From Fremontodendron californicum (taxonomy: Eukaryota; Streptophyta; Magnoliopsida; Malvales; Malvaceae), in the NCBI GenBank assembly GCA_030761205.1, contig JAULJL010000040.1, positions 625,001 through 689,000 on the forward strand: DNA of 64,000 nucleotides, written 5' to 3'. Positions 22,472 to 32,918 of the stretch are shown one piece after another. Every line of letters starts with the position of its first letter. Positions within the stretch are counted from its first letter, which is position 1. The notes under the pieces were generated by a model that saw only the letters and a program-made list of their open reading frames with translations, was not told the DNA's origin and ran no database searches. Made by a program: the position numbers and the translations under genes.

Positions 22472-23633
22472 GAAGGCTTAACACTGCCACAAAAATACAA
22501 TTACATCTTGGTCATTATCGACAAATTCACTAAGTAGCTCACTTTTTACCCGTTCCTTATCCTTACATAGCCTTTGATGTAGCCAAGTTGTACTTAAATC
22601 AAGTCCACAATTTGCATGAAACTCTTAAGGTTGCAATTTCTGATAGACAAGGTCTTCACTAGCCTAGTTTGGCAAGAGTTGATGAAGCTACTAGGCATTA
22701 CAGTACAGCTCAATACAGTTTGTCCTGATGAAGCAAATAGACAATTTAAGAGATTGAATCAATGCCTGGAACAATTCTTGAGATTTATGTGTTTTCTTAA
22801 GCTTAAAGCTTGGTTTCAATGGTTACCTATAGTTGAGTGTTGGTATAACACTAGTTACCATATTGCTTTAGGCATGATACCTTTCCAAGCAATGTATGGT
22901 TACTAGCCCTTTGGATTTTCTTGGAATTCCAGTATCAGTGCCAATGCTAAAGTATCTATTATAGAAATTTTGCTTAAAGACAAAGAGCATGTGAGCAAGC
23001 TAATGATTGACCAACTTAAGAAGGCTCAACAAAGAATGAACACTATGCATATAGAAATAGAAGTGAAAGGGAGTTTCAAATGGGTGATGAGGTTTACTTA
23101 AAACTTCAACCCTATAGGTAAATAATGGCTCTCAAGAAGAATTTGGAACTTTCTCCAAGGTACTATGGCCCTTACTCTATATTAGCTAAGGTTGGTTTAG
23201 TGGCCTACAAGTTGCAACTACCTGCTACTTCAAAAATCCACCCTATGTTCCATGTTAGCTTGTTGAATATGAAAATTGGAACTAAAGTAGTACCCAGCAT
23301 AGCTCCACCAGAAGTTGGTGAAGATGGTCAACCATTGGTGTATCTTGCTGTTGTGCTTGATAAAAAGATAGTGAACAAGAACAATCAAGCAATTACTCAA
23401 CTTTTGGTAGTTTGGTCTAACTTGGGACTTGAGAATGTAACCTGGGAAGACTTTACAGTACTTAATTCTCAGTTCCCATCATTTGATCCTTGGGGACAAG
23501 GATTCTCTAAAGGAAGGGATAATGTGTTGAATATGAGAGGAATGATGGATGACAAAACAAGGATGAAGGCTGATAAAGTAATGATTGGAGTTGACAGGAA
23601 AATATGTGAATTGTGTAAAAAGGCTGGGAGTTG
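22472..23633 (+). pseudogene. gypsy A integrase core and C-terminus
   Basis: After the solo LTR the reading resumes as EGLTLPQKY. Remnants of the catalytic core follow: a VIIDKFTK segment, the ISDRDKVFTS segment with the second Asp (about 22,638-22,667), and an RLNQCLEQFLR helix with the Glu. Frameshifts near 22,600 and 22,905-23,120 break it. The C-terminal part (23125-23634) has YYGPYSIL, HPMFHVSLL and a chromodomain-like WSNLGLENVTWEDF segment, then FDPWGQG. It runs into the 3' LTR, as is common for this group. Confidence 0.78.
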
Positions 23634-23724
23634 AAATGAGTATAGAGAAAGCAGAACCTGACAATGTAGATAAAGACCAGAAAGCTAGCAAATCGATTAT
23701 GGTAAAGGTGACAGCTACCTATTA

Positions 23725-24326
23725 GGTTTCATTTGAATTCCACTGCACTTCGGTGCGGTGGAATCCTAAAGCCTTTTAGGGGGGATTTTCCCCCCAACTG
23801 GTCACACCCCCAGTGAGGGTTTGAACCTCACTGATCTTTCCATTTCAACTGGAGGGGTAGGGGTCCAGTGCATAACTAGACCCCCGGTGGAAGGGGAAAA
23901 CCCCTTTTACCCCCCTCCACCATTTTTCTTTCTTCTTTTTAATTTTAATTTTTTTTTTTAAAAATATTTTTTTTTTAATTTCTATATTTTTTATCTTTTA
24001 ATTTATTTTTTTAACATAAATATATTTTTAATAATTTTTAATTATTATGTAACATAAGTATAATTTCAATATATATTTTATTATTTAACATAAACATCAT
24101 TTTAATAATGTTTAATTGTTTATTATATATATACACATTTTAATCTAAAACCCTTAATAGTCAATTTCTTTTCTCATTATAATTCACCTCAACACCACCG
24201 CTGCGTTTGAACCCAAACACATATCCCACCACTGATTTTAATCTCACCGCTACAGTATCTAATCTCACCACCACCGCTGTTTTTAATCTCACCGGAGCCA
24301 ATCTCATCGCCCATCCAAATGGACCC
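23725..24326. mobile_element. PIF/Harbinger (Tourist-like) MITE, left of a pair
   Basis: TTA copies flank it at 23722-23724 and 24327-24329. Terminal inverted repeats are GGTTTCATTTGAATT on the left and GGGTCCATTTGGATG (complement of the right end). The 3-bp TTA duplication and GG...CC ends fit PIF/Harbinger. It lies inside the 3' LTR of gypsy A. AT-rich interior, no coding sequence. Confidence 0.75.
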
Positions 24327-24329
24327 TTA

Positions 24330-24963
24330 GGCTCCATTTGGATGGGAAGTGAGATTGGCTCCGGTGAGATTAAAAACAGCGATCGAGGTGAAATTAATTA
24401 CTGTACAGGTGAGATTGAGTACTGTGCGATGAGATTAAAATCAATGGTGGGATATGTGTTTGGATTCAAAAGCAGCGGTGGCGGTGAGATTAATTGTAGT
24501 GAGAAGATAAAATGACCATTAGGGACATTAGATTAAAATGTGTATATATAATAAAAATTGTAGTTTATTTGATATTTGTAAAATTAATAAATATTAAAAT
24601 TATATTTATGTCAAATAATAATTTTATTAATAAAAAATATAAAAATATATCAAATAATATTTTTGTATTTTTTTTATTAATCATATTATTATTTATTAAT
24701 TTTATAATAGATTTATATATTTATTAAATTAGTATATAAAAATAAAATATATATTTATTATATAATAACAATATTTATTATATAAAAAATAAAAAAAATC
24801 ATAAAAACCCAAAAGGGTTAAAATAGTAAAAAGGCCCTCCAACACTGTAGCACTTATGCTCCCGTGAAGAAAAAGGTTATTCAAAGGGTAACTGCGGCGC
24901 GGTTAGGGCAAAAAAGTGCTCCAACCGCGCCGCACGGTGGCCCCGTTTAATCCAAACGGGGCC
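24330..24963. mobile_element. PIF/Harbinger (Tourist-like) MITE, right of a pair
   Basis: Left end GGCTCCATTTGGATG, complement of the right end GGCCCCGTTTGGATT, flanked by TTA at 24327-24329 (shared with the left MITE) and 24964-24966. Its left 300-plus bases are an inverted homologue of the right part of the neighbouring MITE, so the pair forms a long palindrome centred at 24,328. The 102-codon open frame at 24207-24515 spans this palindrome and is not a gene. Confidence 0.77.
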
Positions 24964-25213
24964 TTAGTCAATTTGTATTTATCAGCTGGTAGATGTTTAT
25001 TTTTTATTGATTCCTAATAGTTAGCTAATTTTGTTACAAACCAGCATATGTGTGCTTATATATGTCAGCATTTTAACGAGTATATTCTCTTATCAATGAA
25101 AATATCAATATGCTTTCTTTTTTTTTTCTTTTTTTCTGATCTCTTTTCTCAATTTTTGCTTAATCACTATCCGTTCATCTTCATTTGAGTTATTTATCAT
25201 TTGTTCTGTGACA

Positions 25214-26600
25214 ATTTACTAATAATTGAATATCTATACAACTCTATTTTATTTTTATTTTAACTCAATATGATTTGAACATAGTGAAAATTTACTAATA
25301 ATTGAATATCTGTGACAATTTATTAATAGTTAAGTTTGGATTTTTTTGGAGTATAAACCAATATTGTTCCACTCAAATTGGATAGAAGAAAGTAGGTAGT
25401 ATGAATTTTGTTTTTTGTTTTTTTGTTTTTTAGTATGCCGTGAAGCTAATTTACATATTTCAATTATTTTACTATTTTCTCATAGTTAGATTATTTAATC
25501 TTACCTTAATAAATAAAAAAGAATTTAGGATTTAGAGAAAGAAGAAGAAAAAAAAGGCAATAAGGTGTGGTCCATCAGTCAGGGTATGAAAAGTGGTCCA
25601 ATTAGATGTATAAGTTTGAAATATGATATATATTCTTCCCTCCTTCAATAACAATATATAATAATGTTGAAAGGACAGAAAGGCAGACAACACTACAAAA
25701 CTGAAAATCAAGAATCAATTGAAAACCCCAAAATCTATTCCAAAAATTACTTTTGACAATGTCAAGAGATGTAAAATAGGAGGATTAAAGTAAAGTAATA
25801 ATATATTCCAAGGTATAAGGTTCTGATGGGGAAAACTTAAGACGTAGTGTGAAACCATTAAGGCGCTGCTAGTGTTATGTGTGATTTGGATTTTTTTGGG
25901 TCCAATCCCATCGGACCCCTATTGGGGTAACACAGGTGTAACTTTGGGAATCATTTTCATCATGCCACATCTCCGGTTCAGGGTCCAGTTGCTTCAACTG
26001 TTTTATTTTTATTTTTTTTATTTAAAATGATAAATAAATTTATATAATAAACAAATAAATAAGTACATAACAGAGTTGACAAAGAATTTCAAGCACAACA
26101 CAGTTGTTCCTTTTTCAAGTCTAAAGCTGTTGGTTGGTTATCATGGAATTTTATTAAATTCAGCAACAAGATCAGTGCAAACTGCAAAGCCATCAGCTTT
26201 AAACACATCCGGGTTATGAAAAAAAAAAACAACACATCCGGGTTTAGCTAAAAGGCATCAAAAGGTTGAGGTGTGATGGGACAATCTGAAAAGGATTCAA
26301 AATTATATATTACAACAACAACAACATGATTCAGCAGCTGTAAAAAAAAGATTTACATCAACTCTAACCCTAAACAGTTCATGCATAAAAGGCGTTCGGC
26401 AGCTTCAAGTATGAATAAAACCACTCACCCTTCAAACAACATTACCAGAAAATTCAATTATAACCCGTCTTTAAAGAAAAGAAAGGCTCTGCATGCTTTT
26501 ATGGTGAACTAGTTTAAAATTAAAATAGCCAAAAATGAAAGAGCTGGCTGACCACCTCCAAGATAATATCCTAAGTAACATACAGGAAAATAATTCTAAA
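25214..26600. other. Intergenic DNA right of gypsy A
   Basis: Holds two direct copies of TTTACTAATAATTGAATATC (about 25,216 and 25,286), the first abutting the LTR end and similar to sequence left of the element. The rest is AT-rich with A homopolymers and shows no recognisable gene or RNA. Confidence 0.55.
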
Positions 26601-27101
26601 TTAGCTCATCATCCTCTGGGCAGCTTCCTTGGCAAGTAAGTACCTTCTCTTTGGGCTCGGATTTGGAAATTGGAACCCATGCATGTCTTCTTGTACTCGT
26701 CACTCATATATACTTGTCATTAAAGTTGGCCTGGCCTGTAACAAGAAAAAAAAGAATCCCAAATGAAATCAGAGGACAAATAACAGCTAGCACATTGAAA
26801 CTTTATACCACCTTGAACCTTGATAGCTTCCAAGATATATCCTGCTGAATTCCAACTTATCTTCATTCTTGAGTGACAGTAGCCAAGCACAAATTAATTA
26901 AACTGGTGCATACTTCTTATAGAACAATCTATCAAACATGAAGGTACAAAAATTTAGTTAATTTGCATCCATAACTCAACTTCAAAAGTTCTGATGAGAA
27001 TACAAGATAACAGGCAATTACCGCTCCCAAGCGTGTTTTTCCCTTGACAATGCAGTATGGGATCTCCGTCTTCCTGCACAATGCAGTGCTGGCAACCAAA
27101 C
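26601..27101 (-). pseudogene. 60S ribosomal protein L7a (eL8) 3' gene fragment, decayed
   Basis: Minus-strand blocks resemble the C-terminal half of plant RPL7a in order. VWLPAL and PYCIVKGKTRLGA lie at about 27,022-27,101, KNEDKLEFSRI at about 26,845-26,880, and ANFNDKY, DEYKK and a shifted LAKEAAQRMMS ending at 26,601 follow. Insertions and frameshifts disrupt every block (for example six extra bases after WLPAL, and extra bases between SRI and LEAIK). Splice-site-like junctions remain between blocks (GT at 27,021-27,020, AG near 26,740), so it derives from an intron-containing duplicate and not a processed copy. The assignment rests on remembered family motifs and needs an alignment. Confidence 0.65.
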
Positions 27102-27415
27102 AACCAACCAACTCTTTTGGTTTACCATTTTTTGCAGCGGTATTTTCTAAGGCTCCTTTGGCTTCTCAGCTCTCTGTGTCGACTGTCGACTATTATGAAA
27201 TATAACAAAGGGGCCGGGGAATGGGAAAAACCCTACTTTGGTAGTATATATACTAAAACTTTTAACTATGTCAGGAGTCAAACATCAATTCAGTTGTTGA
27301 AAAAAATACATAAAAAACTAAAATAAATTTATGATAAAAAATAAAAATAGGGTATATATGTTTTTAATTTATCTGTATGTTGGACAGCTGAATGATAAAT
27401 TTTAGTATTTTCCAG

Positions 27416-28102
27416 GTGACCAAATACCAATGCGGAGGATTTGTCCTGGACCTGACCTGTGCATGAACCATTGCATGTTTGACGGCATTGGTGCTATGGA
27501 ATTTTTCAACCCATGGGGTGAAACAGCCCGAGGTTTGCCACTAACTATCCCTCCATTCTCGGACAGTGCCATTCTGAAAGCCTGAAGCCCACATAAGCTA
27601 GAGTACTTACCTGCATAAGTTCTGAACCGATGACCTCTACAAAGATGAAATGCTCTATAGATCTTTCTGTTTTGAGCCTGAGAAGCTTGAAAAACTAAAG
27701 AAAAATGATATGGAAGATGGGGGGTTCCTGAAAAATATACTACTTTTGAAGCTCTTTCAGCATTCTTGTGGAGGGCTCGGACCAAGGCACTTAACGTGCT
27801 GTCTACCAAAATACAAATTAAGCTTCTCTTCGCCATTGATGGCAGGCCTAAATTCAATCCACCTCTACCAGAAGGCTACTTCGACAATGCCATTTTCACA
27901 AGCGGTGGGCCTGATTCAGGATGCAATTAAGATGGTTACATTACATGAGATCAACCATAGATTACTTTGAGGTGACCAGAGCTAGGTAGGCCATCTTTGT
28001 CATCCACTCTGCTGATCACTACATGGTCTAGGCTATCTTTTCACACTACAGATTTCGGATGGGGAGAGAGAGCCTGTGTTGTTCTATGATCAGGGCCAGT
28101 TG
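27416..28102 (+). pseudogene. BAHD acyltransferase pseudogene, left part (HHT/ASFT-like, second exon)
   Basis: Begins after a splice acceptor (TTTCCAG at 27,409-27,415) with VTKYQCGGFVL, the usual start of BAHD exon 2. The catalytic HxxxD motif is visible as HCMFD (27469-27483), and the structural DFGWG motif at 28051-28065. Segments such as YRSFCFEPEKLEKL and AVGLIQDAIKMV lie between. Several small insertions and frameshifts break the frame (near 27,440, 27,510, 27,760 and 27,970). The motifs resemble omega-hydroxyacid feruloyl transferases of suberin/cutin synthesis; that assignment is inference. No first exon is recognised upstream. A copia element splits the 3' end. Confidence 0.78.
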
Positions 28103-28542
28103 CAATACCAGCCCAAGGAAAAATAAAAGCCTAACAATGTGTGGTTGCAATTGTGTGGTTGTAGTTGTGTGATTTAAATGTGTGGTTGTTATTAAACAAC
28201 AATGTGTGGTTGCAATTGTGTGGTTTAATGTGTGGTTGTAGTTGTGTGATTTAAATGTGTGGTTGTTATTAAACAACAATGGGTGGTTGTAATTTATTTA
28301 AATTTTATATTTGTGTGGCTTGTGTTTGTCTTGGTATTGTATAAATACCCCCTCCCTTGCATTTGTAAATCATCAAGTAGTAAGCTTCAATAAGCAATAA
28401 AAGTTCTAAGTTTTCCTAAGGAGTTCTTCTCTAAAGAGTGTAGTCTAGAGTGAAGTGTGAGCATTTGTGAGTTTTCCTAAAATCTAAACTTTCTTCTTTG
28501 AGTGGTAAAATTAGAGTTATCTACTCTAAATTTTTCTCAACA
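28103..28542 (+). repeat. 5' LTR of copia element (first 12 bases missing)
   Basis: Aligns base for base with 32925-33364; the TGTTAAATTGTC start of the 3' LTR is absent. It contains a direct repeat of a GTGTGGTTGYA-rich unit (copies from 28,136 and 28,201) and a TATA-like GTATAAATAC at about 28,339-28,348, likely the element's promoter. Confidence 0.92.
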
Positions 28543-28544
28543 AT

Positions 28545-28556
28545 TGGTATCAGAGC
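28545..28556 (+). other. Primer-binding site of copia element (initiator tRNA-Met)
   Basis: TGGTATCAGAGC two bases after the LTR end CAACA. Matches the initiator tRNA-Met complement. Confidence 0.9.
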
Positions 28557-28811
28557 TAGGTTGTGAGTTACTACCATAGTTACTATTCACACGTGTCACT
28601 ATATACTTTTATAGTAATTGTTAACATATACGAGATTTATTCAAGTATATGGTATACGATACTATTCACGTATACGGTACTGTTCACGGTGAAATAGTTA
28701 TTCAGGTACTATTTTTGGTTTGAGCGTTCTTGAGTCGTGAGGAGTTTGTAGTCTACAAGTTTGTGTCTCAAAATCAAGCTTGTTCGGTATTGTTAGAGTC
28801 TTGCCGACACG

Positions 28812-31800
28812 ATGGGTGATCTTCAAGTAGTTGGAGGAATCAAGAAGCTCAATCACAAAAATTACAACACGTGGAAGACGTGTATGATGTCTTACCTACA
28901 AGGTCAAGACCTTTGGGAAGTCGTTGGTGGTAGTGAAGTTACGAAGCCCGAGCAAGAAGATGCTCAAGGAACCTTGCGCAAATGGAAGATTAAAGTGGGT
29001 AAAGCCATGTTTGCCCTTAAGACCACAGTTGAAGAAGAAATGTTGGAACACATACAAAAGCTAGAAACGCCAAAAGAAGCGTGGGATACTTTAGATGCAC
29101 TTTTTTCGAGAAAGAATGACACAAGACTTCAACTTCTTGAGAATGAATTGTTATCAGTTGCACAACGGGATATACCGATTGCTCAATACTTTCACAAGGT
29201 AAAAACGTTATGCCGTGAAATTTCTGATTTAGATCCTACAGCTGCTATTGGAGATACCAGGGTAAAAAGAATAATTATCCATGGTTTGAGGCCCGAATAT
29301 CGCAGCTTCGTTGCCGCTATACAAGGATGGCCAACTCAACCATCACTTGTAGAGTTTGAAAATTTGCTTGTTGGTCAAGAATCTATGGCCAAGCAAATGG
29401 GAGGGGTCTCGTTGAAAAGTGAAGAGGAAGCACTCTACACCAACAAAAGCAAAGGCAAATTCAAACAGCACGTCGGTGGTGGATCTAAAAAGTATGGTGA
29501 CAAGACAAAAAGTCATCAAGGAGAAGGGAGCTCTCGTCCAGGGGGAGCTTCAAAGAATCGTAGCAAAAATAAAAGATTTAAAGGTAACTGTTACAACTGT
29601 GACAAGAAAGGTCACATGGCAAAAGATTGTTGGTTTAACAAAAGGCCCGCTGAGAGCAATGCTGCTACTTCTAGTACAAAGGAGAAAAGCGAAGATGATT
29701 GGGACGCTGAAGCATTTTTTGCTATGGAAGAGGAAGAGTTAGCTCTCACAGTAACAACGGCTGACCGAATTGACTATGAGAATGACTGGATTGTCGATTC
29801 AGGTTGCTCAAATCACATGACAGGCGATAAACAGAAGTTGCAGAACCTGTCAGAATACAAGGGAAATCGCATTGTTGTGACAGCTGATAATTCAAGATTA
29901 CCGATTACTCACATCGGTAAGACGGTAGTAGCACCTCGATATAGTCATAATCAGGTACCACTACAAGATGTTTACCATGTCCAAGGCATGAAGAAAAATT
30001 TGCTTTCAGTGGCACAATTAACATCGTCAGGTCACCATATTCTGTTTGGTCCAAGGGATGTGAAGGTATATCGTGATCTCAAAATCTCAAGACAGCCGAT
30101 GATAGAAGGACGACGTCTGGAGTCAGTCTACGTGATGTCAGCAGAGTCAGCATATGTAGACAAGACAAGAAGGAGCGATACAGCAGATTTATGGCACATG
30201 CGGTTAGGTCATGTTAGTTATTCCAAGCTAAGTATGATGATGAAGAAGTCGATGCTTAAGGGACTTCCTCAGCTTGACATAAGAACAGACACAGTTTGTG
30301 CAGGATGCCAATATGGTAAAGCACACCAATTGCCATACGAGGAGTCAAAGTTTAAAGCAAAAGAACCATTAGAGTTAGTTCACTCTGATGTATTTGGGCC
30401 CGTTAAGCAACCATCAATTAGTGGAATGCGGTACATGGTGACGTTTATTGATGATTTCTCCAGGTATGTGTGGGTTTTCTTTATGAAAGAAAAGTCTGAC
30501 ACTTTCTCAAAGTTTAAAGAGTTCAAAGAGATAGTTGAAGGAGAAGTGGGAAAGAAGATATGTTGCTTGCGCACAGACAATGGAGGAGAATATAGCTCAG
30601 GCGAATTCTCTCAATACCTACGAGAATGCAACATACGTCATCAGTATACTTGTGTCAATACACCACAACAGAATGGTGTAGCAGAGAGAAAGAATCGGCA
30701 TCTTGCAGAAATTTGTCGGAGTATGCTGCATGCAAAGAATGTACCCGGAAGATTTTGGGCCGAAGCTATGAGAACCGCAGCCCATGTGATCAACAAACTT
30801 CCTCAACCAAGGTTAGAGTTTGTTTCACCCTTTGAGAAATTGTGGAAAATGAAACCTTCAGTCAGCTACTTTCGAGTATTTGGTTGTGTATGTTATGTAT
30901 TTGTTCCTGATCATTTACGTAGCAAGTTTGATAAGAAAGCAACTAGGTGTATCTTTGTGGGATACGACAACCAAAGGAAAGGGTGGAAATGTTGTGATCC
31001 TACGAGTGGAAGATGTTACACTTCACGCAATGTGGTATTCGATGAAGCATCTTCTTGGTGGTCCTCAGAAAAGGAGGTGTTGTCAGATTCAAAAGAATTT
31101 GAAGACATGCTACAACAGAAAATGGGAGAGTATATTGTCCAACTTCAATCAACTTCAGATGAAGTAGAAGACCTATGTGATGATGACGATGACGAGCAAG
31201 TGTTAGTCCAGAGTCCTTGGCAAACTGGTGTGTATCAACCAGATGTTAGATCGAGTGAAGTGGAAGAACCATCTCCACAATCACAAATCCGAAGGACAAC
31301 AAGAGCACGGAAGCCAAATCCCAAATATGCTAATGCAGCCATAGTGGAAGAACCAATTGCAACAGAACCTGAGACGTTTGAAGAAGCATCACAGAGTTCT
31401 GAGTGGATTATGGCTATGAAAGAAGAGATCACTGCGCTTGAGCAGAATCAGACTTGGGATCTAGTGCCAAAACCAAGAGATGTGAAACCTATATCCTGCA
31501 AGTGGGTTTACAAGATAAAACATCGTCCAGATGGGTCGATTGAAAGGTACAAGGCACGGTTGGTGGCTCGTGGTTTCTCTCAGAAGTATGAGCTAGACTA
31601 TGATGAAACGTTTAGTCCGGTGGCAAGACTTACAACCGTACGAGTCCTACTTGCCCTTGCAGCCAACAAAGACTGGAACTTGTGGCAGATAGATGTGAAG
31701 AATGCATTCCTTCATGGAGAGCTAGATCGGGAAATCTACATGATTCAACCATTGGGATTTCAAAACCAAAATCATCCTGAGCATGTGTGTAAGCTGCGAA

Positions 31801-32918
31801 AGGCACTTTACGGATTGAAACAAGCACCTAGAGCATGGTATGGTAAGATTGCTGAATTTTTAACTCATAGTGGTTATTCAGTGACACCTGCAGATTCCAG
31901 CTTGTTTGTCAAAGCTAATGGAAGAAAGCTAGCTATCGTATTGATATATGTGGATGATTTAATCATAACTGGTGATTATGAGGCAGAAATTCTTCAAACC
32001 AAGGAGAATTTATCAGTTCGTTTCCAAATGAAAGAACTTGGACAACTCAAGCACTTTCTTGGTCTAGAGGTTGATCACATACAAGAAGGAATATTTCTCT
32101 GTCAACAAAAATATTCAAAAGATTTGCTAAAAAAGTTTGGAATGCTCGAGAGCAAGCCAATTTCAACACCGATGGAACCAAATGGCAAGATGTGTGCACT
32201 TGAAGGCAAAGACTTGGAAGATGCAACTATGTATCGACAATTGGTAGGTAGCCTGATCTACTTAACCTTGACTCGACCTGACATTTCTTATACAGTTGGT
32301 GTGATGAGTCGGTATATGCAAAATCCGAAGAAGCCTCATTTAGAAGCAGTTCGACGAATATTGAGATATGTGAAAAGTACAATAGATTATGGTCTTTTGT
32401 ACAAGAAAGGTGAAGACTGTAAGTTAGTTGGTTATTGTGATGCTGACTATGCAGGAGATCATGACACCAGGAGATCAACAACTGGGTACATGTTTAAACT
32501 TGGTTCTGGAACAATTTCTTGGTGCAGTAAGAGACAACAAACGGTATCATTGTCAACTACCGAAGCTGAGTATCGAGCAGCAGTAATGGCAGCTCAAGAG
32601 TGTACGTGGCTGATACAAATAATGAGTGATCTACATCAACCAGTAGATTATGCAGTTCCGTTGTATTGCGACAACCAGTCAGCAATTCGTTTGGCAGAAA
32701 ATCCAGTCTTTCACGCAAGAACCAAACATATAGAAGTGCATTATCACTTTATCAGAGAAAAGGTTCTACAAGAAGAGATTGAGATGAAGCAGATCAAGAC
32801 AGATGATCAAATGGCAGATTTATTCACAAAAGGTTTGAGTATCAACAAATTTGAAATGTTTCGTCGTCAACTCAACATGGTGCAAAGAGGAAGAGCTGGT
32901 ATTGAGGGGGAGTGTTAA
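28812..32918 (+). CDS. Copia gag-pol polyprotein, 1,368 aa, intact frame
   Basis: One uninterrupted frame whose stop overlaps the first bases of the 3' LTR. In order: a gag N-terminus of the UBN2/DUF4219 type (residues 1-200); a CCHC zinc knuckle CYNCDKKGHMAKDC (about 259-272); aspartic protease DSGCSNHM (about 328); the integrase zinc-binding HLGH-type segment (about 460); an integrase core with catalytic Asp in HSDVFG (about 525), DNGGEY (about 588) and Glu in GVAERKNRH (about 624); reverse transcriptase with KWVYK, QIDVKNAFLHG and the catalytic YVDDL (about 1045); RNase H with CDADYAGD (about 1210) and CDNQSA (about 1286). Every expected catalytic residue is present, so it may be autonomous. 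The ATG at 28812 is the first in the frame and matches the family start MGDLQVVGG. Confidence 0.96.
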   Translation: MGDLQVVGGIKKLNHKNYNTWKTCMMSYLQGQDLWEVVGGSEVTKPEQEDAQGTLRKWKIKVGKAMFALKTTVEEEMLEHIQKLETPKEAWDTLDALFSRKNDTRLQLLENELLSVAQRDIPIAQYFHKVKTLCREISDLDPTAAIGDTRVKRIIIHGLRPEYRSFVAAIQGWPTQPSLVEFENLLVGQESMAKQMGGVSLKSEEEALYTNKSKGKFKQHVGGGSKKYGDKTKSHQGEGSSRPGGASKNRSKNKRFKGNCYNCDKKGHMAKDCWFNKRPAESNAATSSTKEKSEDDWDAEAFFAMEEEELALTVTTADRIDYENDWIVDSGCSNHMTGDKQKLQNLSEYKGNRIVVTADNSRLPITHIGKTVVAPRYSHNQVPLQDVYHVQGMKKNLLSVAQLTSSGHHILFGPRDVKVYRDLKISRQPMIEGRRLESVYVMSAESAYVDKTRRSDTADLWHMRLGHVSYSKLSMMMKKSMLKGLPQLDIRTDTVCAGCQYGKAHQLPYEESKFKAKEPLELVHSDVFGPVKQPSISGMRYMVTFIDDFSRYVWVFFMKEKSDTFSKFKEFKEIVEGEVGKKICCLRTDNGGEYSSGEFSQYLRECNIRHQYTCVNTPQQNGVAERKNRHLAEICRSMLHAKNVPGRFWAEAMRTAAHVINKLPQPRLEFVSPFEKLWKMKPSVSYFRVFGCVCYVFVPDHLRSKFDKKATRCIFVGYDNQRKGWKCCDPTSGRCYTSRNVVFDEASSWWSSEKEVLSDSKEFEDMLQQKMGEYIVQLQSTSDEVEDLCDDDDDEQVLVQSPWQTGVYQPDVRSSEVEEPSPQSQIRRTTRARKPNPKYANAAIVEEPIATEPETFEEASQSSEWIMAMKEEITALEQNQTWDLVPKPRDVKPISCKWVYKIKHRPDGSIERYKARLVARGFSQKYELDYDETFSPVARLTTVRVLLALAANKDWNLWQIDVKNAFLHGELDREIYMIQPLGFQNQNHPEHVCKLRKALYGLKQAPRAWYGKIAEFLTHSGYSVTPADSSLFVKANGRKLAIVLIYVDDLIITGDYEAEILQTKENLSVRFQMKELGQLKHFLGLEVDHIQEGIFLCQQKYSKDLLKKFGMLESKPISTPMEPNGKMCALEGKDLEDATMYRQLVGSLIYLTLTRPDISYTVGVMSRYMQNPKKPHLEAVRRILRYVKSTIDYGLLYKKGEDCKLVGYCDADYAGDHDTRRSTTGYMFKLGSGTISWCSKRQQTVSLSTTEAEYRAAVMAAQECTWLIQIMSDLHQPVDYAVPLYCDNQSAIRLAENPVFHARTKHIEVHYHFIREKVLQEEIEMKQIKTDDQMADLFTKGLSINKFEMFRRQLNMVQRGRAGIEGEC

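Larger units (their letters stand above)
7848..25213 (+). mobile_element. Ty3/gypsy retrotransposon A (degenerate, nested host for four later insertions)
   Basis: LTRs at 7848-8328 and 23534-25213 (the second interrupted by MITEs) are clearly alignable. Both end in a ...TTCTGTRACA motif. A primer-binding site complementary to initiator tRNA-Met (TGGTATCAGAGC) follows the 5' LTR at 8333-8344. Gag, protease, reverse transcriptase start and integrase remnants appear in the usual gypsy order, all on the plus strand. Stops, frameshifts and a large deletion of the RT core and RNase H make it non-autonomous. Removing the inserts (10,687-21,169; 21,292-22,471; 23,725-24,963, each with its duplication) restores continuous homology, so A is the oldest layer. 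The integrase tail with an FDPWGQG motif resembles plant chromoviruses, but the clade is my inference. Confidence 0.88.
23534..25213 (+). repeat. 3' LTR of gypsy A, split by two MITEs
   Basis: The first part, 23534-23724, and the second, 24967-25213, together match the 5' LTR. A purine tract AAAGGAAGGGA lies at 23,510-23,520, in the position of a polypurine tract. The break falls at a TTA that is duplicated around the inserted MITEs. Confidence 0.78.

Noticed and set aside
24207..24515. 102-codon open frame on the plus strand
   Set aside because: It spans the centre of the MITE palindrome; repetitive composition and no domain.
29419..31167. Alternate-frame open stretches within the copia element
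   Set aside because: Overlap the intact polyprotein in other frames and lack motifs.
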